Source: Sciurus carolinensis
Taxonomy: Eukaryota > Chordata > Mammalia > Rodentia > Sciuridae
Direction of reading: 5' to 3'
Length of the DNA stretch: 64,000 nucleotides
NCBI RefSeq assembly: GCF_902686445.1
Contig: NC_062219.1
Span: 141,900,057 to 141,964,056 of the forward strand
Made by a program: the position numbers and the translations under genes. The notes under the pieces were generated by a model. That model saw only the letters and a list, made by a program, of their open reading frames with translations, searched no databases and was not told the origin of the DNA. Of this stretch, positions 9,201-18,699 are shown piece by piece (position 1 is the stretch's first letter; each line of letters begins with the position of its first letter).

Positions 9201-11906
9201 GACTGCATTTTTATCCCCCTTGTCCACGGGAAGGTGTCCCGGAGGCTGCCAGTGACCCCTGTCTCTGCGAGCTCCTTTGTACATTGGTCAGTCCTCGTTT
9301 CACGTGGACTGTTGACCGTCTCAGCACATTTGACCAATCATTTTCTGTTCCTTATTTTTCCTTTTTATCTTCCACTTCTCCTGTGTACCCATCTTCCTTT
9401 CTGTCCATTAAATTGAGTGTCCTGAGGCGTGACTTATTTCCTTTATACTCTGACTCGACAGTGTCGTGGAAGGCCATTCCTTAAATTACTTCGTGAACCC
9501 CAGGGACAGTCTCCCTCCTAGCTGTCCCCCACGCGAGCAGCTGGCTGGTTGAGAGGCTTTAGATGTCCGAGGGCTCTGCTCGCACCTGGCCGCGTGCTCT
9601 CTCTCGTGGGTCTTCTCTTCCCGCTTCCTTTGGGTCCTGGCCCCTCTCTTCCCAGGTCCTGTCAATGCCAGCACCACCCTAGGTTGTCCCCGTCTCCACC
9701 TCCATGGCCACCTTCCCCGCCCCTGCCTGCGTTCTGAGGGAGTCCCCATTAATACCCTGCCCACATCTGGTTCTCTACAGTTGTTCTCATGCAGAGCTAG
9801 GATTACATTTGGGGGCTGCAGCTCTGCTCACTAGCCCCCTGTCTAATAGCCTTGACGAACTTCTTGCTGTAGGGAGGAGGACCATGGTCCCTGGTGTGGC
9901 CTTCAGGGATGCAGGTGGCTGGGCCCCTCCTCCTCGCTAGCCACATCTTCTGTGCCACAGTGACCTTTTGTGTCCTTGAGTGCCCCGCGTTCCTCCTCCC
10001 ACAGTGCCTGTGACACACACTCCCTCCGCCTGGCCTGTGTCCCTCACCCTTCAGCTCTGCCTCCTCCTCTGATTTCAGATACGGCTCAGTCTTTACTTCC
10101 TCTGCCAGTCGTTGCCTGAGCTTCCTGAACAGCTTGCCATTATGTTATTTGTGTAGCATTAATTGTACCCAGAATACAAATTTTACTTCCTTTTTGTTTG
10201 ATTTGTGTGTGTTTGTGTGTGTGAGACTGAACCCAGAGGCCCTCTACCACTGAGCTACATCTTCAGCCCTTTCTTTTGGAGAAGGGGTCTTGTTAAGTGG
10301 CCGAGGTCGTGCACCCCCTGCCCTCCAAGCCTTCCTAGTAGCAGGGTTACAGGTGTGTGCCGCCGTACCTGGCTAGTGTGATTCTTTACACTAGTGTACC
10401 CCAGCAGACTTGAGGCCCTCTCAGAGGTAAGACTGTTGTTGATACAGTCTCTTCTCCAGCACTGTGCTTAGCAGTAGCTGGCGTTTGGGTAGATCCCAGC
10501 AGGAAGAGCAGACAGGGAAGAAACACAAAGTGTGAAAAAATTCTCCAGCATTTTGGAGAAAACTTAGGCATTTATGGCTAAAGTGTGGGTTTTGCAGTAG
10601 AGTCATGAGAGATGGAGGCCAAAAGGCAGGCCAAGTGCCTGTCGTAATGGGCCTTATTTGGTCAGTATTTGAGCTTAGATCTTCAGAATGTGGGCAGCCA
10701 TGGAGCTCGCCCTGCCTGAGGTGGGAGGAGGAAGGGTAGGATGGAGTCTGGGCCTTGAAAGCAGCGTGGGACGTCTGGTCCCCTGCATATAAGATGCAAA
10801 GACTTTGGACTCTCTCTCTCTTTCACCAGCTACTTCTGGGACCTTGGCTGGCATCATGGGAATGAGATTCTACCATTCTGGAAAGTTTATGCCTGCAGGT
10901 TTAATTGCAGGGGCCAGGTATGTAGCATTCTGTTACTCTTACTTAACAGGACAGAGTTCAGTTTCTTGCCAAAGATACATTCAGAAATTTACTTGTTTCA
11001 GTGAATTTTACCTGATCCTAGCTGTCAACTGAAATTAATTTATACATAAATAGGAAAGGCTGCAAGAGCAGTCATGGATTTAATGTCAAGATGGTCTAAG
11101 GATTTTCATTCACTGTTGAAATGGTTTTGTTTTCAGATTGCTCTGTGGTCACCCAGGCTCCTTCCCACCGTGTGGAAGCCTCAGGGCAAAGCCGAGACTT
11201 TGGCTCTGCGTGTGGCTTTCAGCCTGGGCTCCATGTTTCTTGGTGTAGGTGTCCTTTGTTACTGAAAATATTGTGGAAAGGAAATTTTGATTGACATCTG
11301 TTTTCTAACCAACTTTGATTATAAAAACCCAACCGAATTGTCTTAAATATTATAGTCCTTATATGTAATAAAGATATCCTGAAGGCAGAGGAATTTTAAA
11401 AAGTCCTATTTAGAAAATGTTATGGGCCCATCTTTGGTCATAGTTACCCTGTCTGTCTGTTGTAGTGTTTTATACTTGAAACAGTCAGTGCAGACCAAGG
11501 TCAAGCAAGGGCAGTAAACTGAGACTGGAGATTTTGCGCTAATTAGGTCTGTGACCTGGGAGGGCTTGATCTCTCTCACCTTCAGTTTCTTCATCTTCAG
11601 ATTATTGGCAGTTGCATTGGGAATACACGTTGTGTTCTCAGACTCCAGTGCAATGCTGCTGCTGTGTGTTGGTGTTTTCCTTTTCTGGTTTCTCCTGGGA
11701 GGACATTTTATTTCTGATTATCTACCTGGTACCTTCCTTCCTGTGCAGCTGTGCGGGAGAGCTGTGACCTGCAGAGGACTAGTCCCTTAAAAAATGGTCA
11801 CCTGTTCTCTCCTTTTCCTGATGTGTCTTTGTTTGTGTTTCTTTTGAACAGTTTGCTGATGGTTGCCAAACTTGGAATAAGTATGTTGAATAGACCCCAG
11901 CCGTAG
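6260..11906 (+). CDS. TMEM14C: TMEM14C, transmembrane protein 14C (spliced, five coding exons)
   Basis: Joining 6260-6282, 6604-6680, 7963-8064, 10830-10917 and 11852-11906 gives 345 nt: 114 codons plus TAG, with every junction in phase and every intron GT-AG. The product matches the TMEM14 family throughout ([18 protein letters not shown] near the start, [11 protein letters not shown] in the middle, [19 protein letters not shown] near the end). It is small and hydrophobic, with about four membrane helices (near residues 11-30, 36-56, 66-82 and 88-106). TMEM14C is known as a mitochondrial inner-membrane protein needed in erythroid cells to bring protoporphyrinogen IX to the matrix side for heme synthesis. 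The start ATG has a purine at -3, and the MQK N-terminus fits the family. It is two residues longer than the 112-residue human protein. TMEM14A is less like it, and TMEM14B is primate-restricted. Confidence 0.95.
6400..6520 (+). repeat. MIR relic
   Basis: Contains the MIR core words GGATTTGAGTCCCAGCACTG, TGTGTGACTC and TCAACCTCTCTGAGTTT in the right order. Located in the intron between coding exons 1 and 2. Confidence 0.6.
6604..6680 (+). CDS. TMEM14C: TMEM14C coding exon 2
   Basis: Acceptor CTATTTTCAG|G and donor GCAG|GTAAGA bound 77 nt. They encode [18 protein letters not shown] through GYAKAG, which is the first membrane helix. Confidence 0.96.
6990..7080 (-). repeat. ID SINE
   Basis: Reversed ID: a box-B complement (GGCCAGAACCCAGGGC) followed by CATGCTAGGCACATACTCTG and CCATTGAGCTACAGCCTCAG. 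Confidence 0.75.
7270..7660 (+). mobile_element. L1 3' end (ORF2 tail and 3' UTR)
   Basis: Begins with the L1 ORF2-end segment GGATGGAGCTGGAGAATATC, continues through ATGCTAAGCAAAATAAGCC, and ends in an A-rich tail after CTAACTAGAACAAATGAA. The same 3' end recurs at 47.8 kb, and reversed at 31.3, 45.3 and 53.6 kb. It is 5'-truncated, as usual. Confidence 0.75.
7963..8064 (+). CDS. TMEM14C: TMEM14C coding exon 3
   Basis: Acceptor TTCCCTCCAG|GT and donor CTAG|GTATGT bound 102 nt. They encode [20 protein letters not shown] and [13 protein letters not shown], the second helix and the conserved loop. Confidence 0.96.
8065..10829. other. TMEM14C: TMEM14C intron 4, GC-rich unique stretch plus one SINE
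   Basis: The stretch from about 8.45 to 9.75 kb is GC- and C/T-rich compared with its surroundings. It carries overlapping open frames of 100-135 codons on both strands, none with a recognisable domain, so I treat them as composition effects. A reversed B1/ID composite sits near 10.2-10.38 kb. No exon was recognised. Confidence 0.6.
10195..10378 (-). repeat. B1/ID composite SINE
   Basis: Reversed. The ID part holds GACTGAACCCAGAGG and CTACCACTGAGCTACATC. The B1 part holds a diverged GGGGTCTTGTTAAGTGG block and GGGTTACAGGTGTGTGCCGC. Confidence 0.75.
10830..10917 (+). CDS. TMEM14C: TMEM14C coding exon 4
   Basis: Acceptor TCTTTCACCAG|C and donor GCCAG|GTATGT bound 88 nt. They encode [20 protein letters not shown] and the start of the last helix (MPAGLIAGA). 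Confidence 0.96.
11852..11906 (+). CDS. TMEM14C: TMEM14C coding exon 5 (stop codon)
   Basis: Acceptor TTTTGAACAG|T opens the last coding segment, [18 protein letters not shown] followed by TAG at 11904-11906. This completes the last hydrophobic segment and the short polar tail. Confidence 0.95.
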
Positions 11907-12340
11907 TGGTCCCAACCCAGCCTGGACTTGTGAAGAATTAGAACTCTCCAGACTTCCACTGTTCTCAGTTTTTAAGGGAAAGAAGTGCAGCACATTTACA
12001 CACTCTGACATTTTACTTCAAAAACCAAAACACCACCAAATTCACTGGGGAAAAAGTTTGGCGTTACTGTCACAGCCCTTCCGAGGTGGCGAGGATACCG
12101 CGCAGGAGCTTGTTGGCTCCCTTGTGTGGCTCAGGTCTGTGTCAGATGAAATCACAGGGTAAAGTGTTAGGCTTCACACTGGGGGTCCTGAAGCCCTACT
12201 CCCCACTCCAAGAACGGTGTGGAAAAGTGTTGCCAAGAGATTCAGGTGTGCGTTCTTTTTCATCTTAGTCCAGACCTACACTGAGATTATGTGAAATGAA
12301 ATATCAGTGGAAATAAATTTTACTATAAATAACATGTTCT
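11907..12340 (+). terminator. TMEM14C: TMEM14C 3' UTR and poly(A) signal
   Basis: AATAAA at 12312-12317 is followed by a GT-rich stretch (TGTTCTTTGGTGTC) from about 12335, the usual arrangement around a cleavage site. The 3' UTR would be about 430 nt. Confidence 0.75.
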
Positions 12341-12512
12341 TTGGTGTCTTCCTTGCCAGACCTGTCGGAAATACAGAAGATGTGGATAGCAAGGTGATTT
12401 AGAAATGCGAAATTCTTTTTAATTGCCCATTTTGAATAAGGACCAAGGATCGTTATTTGGTTATGCATTGCCTGGAAGCTTGTTTTAATAATGAGCTCTG
12501 AGAATTTTTTAA

Positions 12513-12636
12513 AAAATATTTTTATTAGCTGTTGATGAACCTATATTTATTTATCTATATGTGGTGCTGAGAATTTAACCCAGGGCCTCAGACGTGTTAG
12601 GCAAGTGCTCTACCACTGAGCCACAACCCCAGCCCC
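12513..12636 (-). repeat. ID SINE, long-tail variant
   Basis: Reversed ID ending CCACTGAGCCACAACCCCAG, with the 3' extension TTTTATTAGCTGTTGATGAA. The same extension is in the copy at 56.13 kb, so this is a distinct subfamily. Confidence 0.8.
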
Positions 12637-12849
12637 ACCTCTGAGGATTTCTAAGATGAGGACTATGCAGAAGGTGTGTGTGTGTGGTGGGGGGATGGAG
12701 TTCGCTTAAGTAGTTCATCTGTAAATGTCGGACTGAAAGAGCTGTCCAGAGCTTGAATTGCCTAGTTTGGTTCAGCATTGGACACACCAGTTGGACACTG
12801 GCACATTTTACTTTATTCTTTTTCAGCATTGAGGATTAACCTAGTAACC

Positions 12850-13062
12850 TTATCCCCTGTTTTAGTTTTCTTTAGTTTTTTTAATTACAGTGCTGGGAAT
12901 TAAACCCAGAAACATTCTACCTCTGAGCTGCATTCCTAGCTCTTTTTATTTTACTTTTGAGACAGGGTCTTGCTAAATTGTCCAGGTTGGCCTTGAACTT
13001 GGAATCCTCTTGCCTCAGCCTCCTTTGAAGCTGGGATTATGATCACACACCTCCAGGTAGTT
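12850..13062 (-). repeat. B1/ID composite SINE
   Basis: Reversed composite: ID half with GCTGGGAATTAAACCCAG, then B1 half with GAGACAGGGTCTTGCTAAAT and CTTGCCTCAGCCTCC. It faces the + strand composite that follows 20 bp later. Confidence 0.85.
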
Positions 13063-13083
13063 TTTCCCTCTTTAATAAAGGAA

Positions 13084-13288
13084 AGAATAGCTAGGAAAGA
13101 TGGTACACATCTGATCTGGCAACTTGGGAGGACAAGGAAGGAGGATCACAGGTTGAAACCAGCCTCAACAATTGACTCTCAGCAACTTAGACCTATCTCA
13201 AAAAAATTTTAAAAAGGAACTGGGGGTGTAGTTCAGTGGTAGAGGTAATGGATTCAGTCCCCAGTACCAAAAAGACAAAAAAAAAACC
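13084..13288 (+). repeat. B1/ID composite SINE
   Basis: Forward composite: B1 half (AACTTGGGAGGACAAGGAAG, AAACCAGCCTCAACAATT) and then ID half (GGGGGTGTAGTTCAGTGGTA, ending CCCCAGTACCAAAAAG). Confidence 0.85.
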
Positions 13289-13361
13289 AGGGTATTGCTT
13301 GTGTATCACACGGGTTGAGTTGAACGTGTAATTTAGGCACTTATGTATTTGCTTAAACTTT

Positions 13362-13440
13362 TTCTTTTTTTGTGGTACTGAACCCAGGGATTTGGGCCTG
13401 CTAGGCAAGAGTTCTGCTGCCGAGCCACCCCCAGCCCTGC
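13362..13440 (-). repeat. ID SINE
   Basis: Reversed ID: a T-rich tail, GTGGTACTGAACCCAGGG, GCTAGGCAAGAGTTCTGC and GAGCCACCCCCAGCCC. Confidence 0.8.
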
Positions 13441-13815
13441 TTACACTTCTTGAAAGTGGTCCGTTTCCTCAGCTTTTTTTAACGTGTCGTGGTTTTGAGT
13501 ACCTTCAGGTTCTTTCTGACTCCCCATACAGGATGCAGCTTGACGGGGTTATTGGTAAACCACAGTGCCTGGAACTCTGGGCTGTGACCAGGGTACTGTA
13601 TTCTGGATATGCATTTCTGTTAATGCAGTTGGGAACAAAATTGGAATTTGGGAAGCCCCATCACAACACTGAGTCATTAAACTTTTAGTCTACCGGGGTC
13701 CCGGGTCTTAGTGGTATTGACAGGGACCACTATAGTGAAATGATTGAGGGTTGATGGCAAACACTTGCAAATATTTTAAATTAGAAATTATTCCACAGTT
13801 TCTGGCATAGTAATT

Positions 13816-14015
13816 GCCTGTGTGTGTGTGTGTGTACTGGTAATCGAACTCGGGCACTTGACCACTGAACCGCATCCCCAGCCTTATTTTGTATTTTATT
13901 TAGAGACAGGGTCTCACTGAGTTGCTTAGCACCTGGCTTTTGCTGAGGCTGGCTTTGAACTCGTGATTCTCCTGCCTCAGCCTCCCAAGCCCCCGTGCTA
14001 TGCCACACGCCTGGT
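13816..14015 (-). repeat. B1/ID composite SINE with GT tract
   Basis: Reversed composite: a (TG)n tract at 13818-13833 in the tail, ID half with GGTAATCGAACTCGGGC, then B1 half with GAGACAGGGTCTCACTGAG and GATTCTCCTGCCTCAGCC. Confidence 0.85.
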
Positions 14016-14073
14016 TAGTAATCGCCTTTCATCATACAGTTAGGTGTACCAAATTCTTGGTTTACATAAAGAC

Positions 14074-14211
14074 CAGGGCTGTGGAATGTAGCTCAGCGGT
14101 AAAGGGCTTGCCTAGCACGTGCCATGCGGGGGCCTGCGTTTGATCCCCCAGCACCACACACACCATGCAGAGGCCTGCGTTTGATCCCCCAGCACCACAC
14201 ACACACAATGC
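14074..14211 (+). repeat. ID SINE with duplicated 3' half
   Basis: Box A region (TGTAGCTCAGCGGTAAAGGG) is followed by two direct copies of a 41-bp unit, 14122-14162 and 14163-14203. Each unit includes GCGTTTGATCCCCCAGCACC (box B) and a CA-rich end. Confidence 0.8.
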
Positions 14212-14435
14212 AGAGAAATCCATTTACCAACAGTTCAGTGTCAGTGGTGTGAGTGCAGCTTCCTGCCCTGGAGAGTCCTGTTGCTTGGATCATGTGATAG
14301 GCCACCCTTGCCCAAAGCAACAGAACCGTTTTAGACTAGAACCTCCAGATCCATGAATCGAGATACACCTTTTCTCTAAGTGTGTATCTTAAGTGTAAGG
14401 AAAAGAGGCAAAAGTCAGGTAGGCAAAACATCTAA

Positions 14436-14482
14436 GGGGTAGGTAATGTCCCTGGGTTCAATCCCCAATACTGCAAGAAAAA
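14436..14482 (+). repeat. Partial ID SINE
   Basis: Only GGGGTAGGTAATG joined to CCCTGGGTTCAATCCCCAAT and an A-rich end remain. The middle of the element is deleted. Confidence 0.55.
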
Positions 14483-14759
14483 ACTTGTCCTCTCTCTATG
14501 TTCTTGTAGTTCATACAGCTGCAACATTTAAAGCGTTTTTAGTGCTTCATCATGACTTTACATTTCATTGCCTTTAATTGTATTTTTAAGGAGATAGTTA
14601 AAATCCATTACGATATTAAATGATTACTGAATTTCTTCATGAGCATTAGTTTTGTCAGATCATAGATCTCCATTTCTTTGGTGTCCCTTACTGGTGCTTT
14701 ATTAGTTCCTTCAGGAGGTATTGCTCATGAGCCTTCTGTTCTTGCATTATTGTGTGTGC

Positions 14760-16270
14760 ATTTGCCCCCTCTCCTGGCCTCTACAGGTGCTCTTTGACAG
14801 GGACAGACAAGCTAGCCATCTTGGAAGGACCACTTGGTAACAACCCGAACAGGCAGAGCTTGTGAATTCTCTGCTTGACTGAGCCACTAACTTCGCTCTG
14901 ATGTTGGGTGGTGCTGCTGGTTGCTCCCCTGCCCAGTGGGCTCACTCGCTGGCTGGGCTTTGCCTTGAGGCAGTGAGTATGGGGATGGCTTCAGGTCAGG
15001 ATAGGTGCCCTGGCTGGACATCTTGCTGTTGGGATCTGCAGTTGGGCCGGGCTGCCAGCTGGACTCCAAGGTTAGGTTGAATCGTTTCTTTGGCTGAGCA
15101 GGGCCAGAGGCTATGCTCCTTAGAACTGCAGTCCACGATTGCCTCCGGTGGAGCCCTGGTGTGGGCTTTTGACTGACTGAATGGCAGTTTGACCTCCTGG
15201 GTTAAGCTGGCCTCGCCTCATACTTCTTTGAAATATTTGGTGGCAGAAGTCTCCCTGCCTGGGTGGCTCAGCTTTCTGGCTGAGTGAAGCTGCTGCTTAA
15301 CTTCCTGGATCCAGGTGGTCCATCCCCTTTACTTTCTTTTGAAATGCACAGGAGTGGGCACCTCTTTGCCTGGGTCACTGGAGTGGGCTCTGAGGTGAGG
15401 CAAGGACAGGAGCAGTCTTCACCCTCAGGCTGGGTTGAAATTCCCATTGTGCTTCTGAAGGTCACCATGGCCTGTGAGGTTCCCAGTACCTCCAGCCCGG
15501 CTCCACAGCTGGCGGGAGCTGGTGGTCACCTTGCCCGCTGCCTCTTCCTTTCCCACCTGACCCTGGTGGTCTCATCATGCCATTTCCTCTAGTATTTCCT
15601 AGTGAGGGGGACTGGAGTGGGCTTCTTGGGAGGCATCTCAGAACGCAGGGACACTGCATGACCGGCTCTGCTCCTTTTTCTCCTGTGGAAACCATGGCCC
15701 AAGGAAATCTGTCTGGTGGTGTGCTGATGATACCGGTCTTGAAAGTCAGGATCAGTTCCCTTAAACACCCGAGAAATGCCAAGGCAAGAGCAGAAAGTAC
15801 CAGGGCAGAGAGAGGGAAAGAGATGGTGACCGAGGGAGTGGGGGTGTTTTGCCCCTTTATAGATTTTAGGTTTCCTTTCTTCTCATGTCCACGTGATCAA
15901 AAGGCAGGGAGGGCTCCAGGGGGTGATTGCTTGTGTTGGAAAGTGCACTCCTCCTCCCCTGGAGGCTCTTAGCAACCAGTGGATGGGGAAGTGCTATCTA
16001 CCCATTTCCTTTTCTTTGATAATCAGCTACCTGTCCTGTCCTGGTCTCTCTGACTTGAGGGACAGGAGCTCTGGAGTAGTCAGCTGAAGGCTGTTGCCCT
16101 GACCCTTCCGACTGGATTTCATCCTGTTCTGCAGGCCCTACGAATGTCTCAGGCATGTTTACATGTATTGGGGTTTTCAAAAGAATGTTCTGGACTATTG
16201 CTGCTTGAACCTTCTGAGAGATGATGGGGAGCCTGAGACATTTCAACACCTTGCTGATGTTCTGCTTTCT
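14760..16270 (+). mobile_element. Suspected 5' region of an old L1
   Basis: GC-rich, non-coding-looking stretch without SINEs. It stops where recognisable ORF2-like sequence begins downstream in the same direction. Internal wording (GGGACAGACAAGCTAGCCAT, TGCCTGGGTGGCTCAGC) looks repeat-like, but I cannot name the family. It could instead be an unrelated long repeat. Confidence 0.35.
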
Positions 16271-16309
16271 TAGGTTTTTATTAGCTATACTTTATTGAGT
16301 CCTCTGGCT

Positions 16310-18650
16310 TTATATTAAACTTAAGAAATAATGGAATTTTTGCTGTCAATGTCAAGATCCTCTATTGTTCTAGAGACATTAGACAAAAGCAATAAAATGA
16401 GAACTGAGAGGTACAAATGAATAGTAGGAAAAGGAAAGATTTTTTTTTAAATAGGTGATTAATTATCTCCCTAGAAAATCCAAGACAAACACCTAAATAT
16501 TACAACCAATAAAGTTCTATAAAACAGCAAGAAACAATGGCAACGCCGAAAACAGCTTCCCCTCAGTAGCCAGTTTTCTCCCACAGCACAGTAGCATCCA
16601 AGTCCAAGCCTCACCATGTTTACTTGTTTTTGTTTGTTTGTTTAGAGCTTTATAGTTACGCATAGCAGTTGGGATTTTTTACTTGGTTCTTGAAGCTTCT
16701 AACAGGACTCCTTATTTTCATGCTTTGGCCCTTTACCTTCTCTCCACAGACAGAGGCATACTTCAAGTGTATTTAGATTCCTGCACTTAGAGCCATTCAG
16801 TGGCCCCCATACGCCTGTGTGTAAATCTAACAAAACATGTACAAGATCTATATGAGAAATACTACAAAACTGATGAACGGGATCAAAGATCTAAATACAT
16901 GGAGATTCCATGCACATGGATAGGAAGACACAAGGTAAAGATGTCAGTTCTTACCCAAGTTGATAGGCTCAACACAATTCCAGTCAATATCCCGAGTAAG
17001 TCATCTTCTTGATATTGACCAGCTGATTCCAGAGATTATATGGCGAGGTGTAAAGCCCATGGCAGTCAACACAGTATCGAAGGAGAGAGTCAGAGGACTG
17101 ACTGCAATCATCACGATGATGTGGTGTTAGTGCAAGAGACACAGACGAGAACAGAATGAGCGGGCCCGAAACAGCCCACATACACATAGCCCACCGTTCT
17201 TTAACAAAGGAGCAAACCAATCAATGGAGAAGGAGTAGACTTTTCAACAAATGGTGCTGGAACTAGACATTGATATAAAAAAGAAGACGCAGAAACGTAG
17301 AGTTTACAAAAATTAACTTAGAATGAACCAGATCCTTTTATATAAATGTAAAATACACAACTATAATAACTCTATATGATAACATCATAGAAAATCATAG
17401 GTGACCTTGGATTTGGTGATGACATTTTAGATACAGCATCAAAAGTATTTATCCATGAAAAAATTGAACTTTATTAAAAATAAAAACTTCCTCTTTACAA
17501 AAGATGCTGTCAAGAAATACCAGCCAGGCTTAAGAGAAAAAAATTGCAAAAGATGTATCTGATAACTATTTCCCAAAATATAGAGAGAAATTGAACAGAA
17601 AATGAACAACCCAATTTAAAAAATGGCCAAAAGATCTGAACAGACACTTCATCCAAGAAGATATATAGATGGCATGAAAGCATGTGCACAGATGCTCCAC
17701 AAAATGTCCTTAGGGTATTGCAAATTAAGATAACAATGGAACACCACTGTATACCTATTAGAATTACCAAAATCTAGAATACCAACACCACCAAATGCTG
17801 TCAAGGATGTGGAACAACAGGAACACTCACTCATGGCTAGTGGAAATGCAGAATGTCACAGTCATTGACATTGGAAGACAGTTTAACAGTTTATTACAAA
17901 ACTAAACATACTCTCTCATGCTCTGTGGTATTTCTCCCAATGAGCTGAAAAAGGATGGCCACACAAAAATATACACTTAAGTATTTACAGCAGCTTTATT
18001 CAAAATTGCCCAAATTTGGAAGCAACCAAGATATCCTCCAGTAGGTGAATAGATAAACTATGGTACATTTGTTCAATGAAATATTATTCAGTGATAAGCA
18101 GAAATAAGCCTGCAAGCTAAGAAAAACCACAGAGCAAATTTATATGCATATTGCCAAGTGAAAGAAGCTGATCTGAAAAAGGTAACATAATATATGATTC
18201 CAGTGGTATGACATTCTGGAAATGGAATGATTACTAGAGACAATAAATAGATCAGTAATTGCTAGGAATTTGGGGGGAGTTGGGTAGAACATGGGAGTGA
18301 ATGGGTAGAACATGGGAGTTTTTAGGGCAGTAAGCTATTCTGCATGATGCTGTAATGGTGGATACATATCATTATACATTTTGTCAAGACTTAAGAACAT
18401 ACAACACAAAGAGCAAACTCTAATGTAAATATGGATTTCAATTATTGTATAAATACTGGCCCATCAGCTGTAATGTACCACAGTGACACAGGTGTTCCTA
18501 GGGCATATTGGAGACAGGAGGAGGAGGAGGGGATACATGGGCACTCCCTTATACTCTCTGATAAATATTTCTATAAATAAAACTGCCCCCCAAAAGGTTA
18601 CTAATAAAAACAACATTTAGGTCTCAGGGTATAAGTTTAAAAATGTAAAA
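16310..18650 (+). mobile_element. Degraded L1: ORF2 remnant and 3' end
   Basis: Contains L1 reverse-transcriptase C-terminal relics in order: CTAGAAAATCCAAGACAAAC, a block near 16.83 kb like LYEKYYK, the GGCAGTCAACACAGTATCGA block, ACAAATGGTGCTGGAACTAG, and near 17.66 kb the run toward GGAACACCACTGTATACC. Stops and frameshifts are frequent. It is antisense to MAK and ends about 50 bp before the MAK poly(A) site proposed below. Confidence 0.75.
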
Positions 18651-18699
18651 AAAAAAGAAAAACTCTAGTTAACCATATTTATTTGAAATATCTATTCAG

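Larger units (their letters stand above)
4860..12340 (+). other. TMEM14C: TMEM14C gene, approximate transcription unit
   Basis: The approximate extent runs from the CpG-island promoter to just past the AATAAA signal at 12312. One untranslated exon (border unresolved) and five coding exons are inferred. Introns between coding exons are about 0.32, 1.28, 2.77 and 0.93 kb. The gene points toward MAK, which is on the other strand about 6.4 kb downstream. Confidence 0.8.

Noticed and set aside
11366..11371. AATAAA in the last TMEM14C intron
   Set aside because: It lies before the final coding exon, so using it would remove the protein end. It may be chance in AT-rich sequence.
15268..15972. Overlapping frames of 66-131 codons
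   Set aside because: They sit in the suspected L1 5' region, and none resembles L1 ORF1p or a host protein.
16800..17012. Small + strand frame with an LYEKYYK-like block
   Set aside because: It is an L1 ORF2 relic broken by stops on both sides, and not a separate gene.
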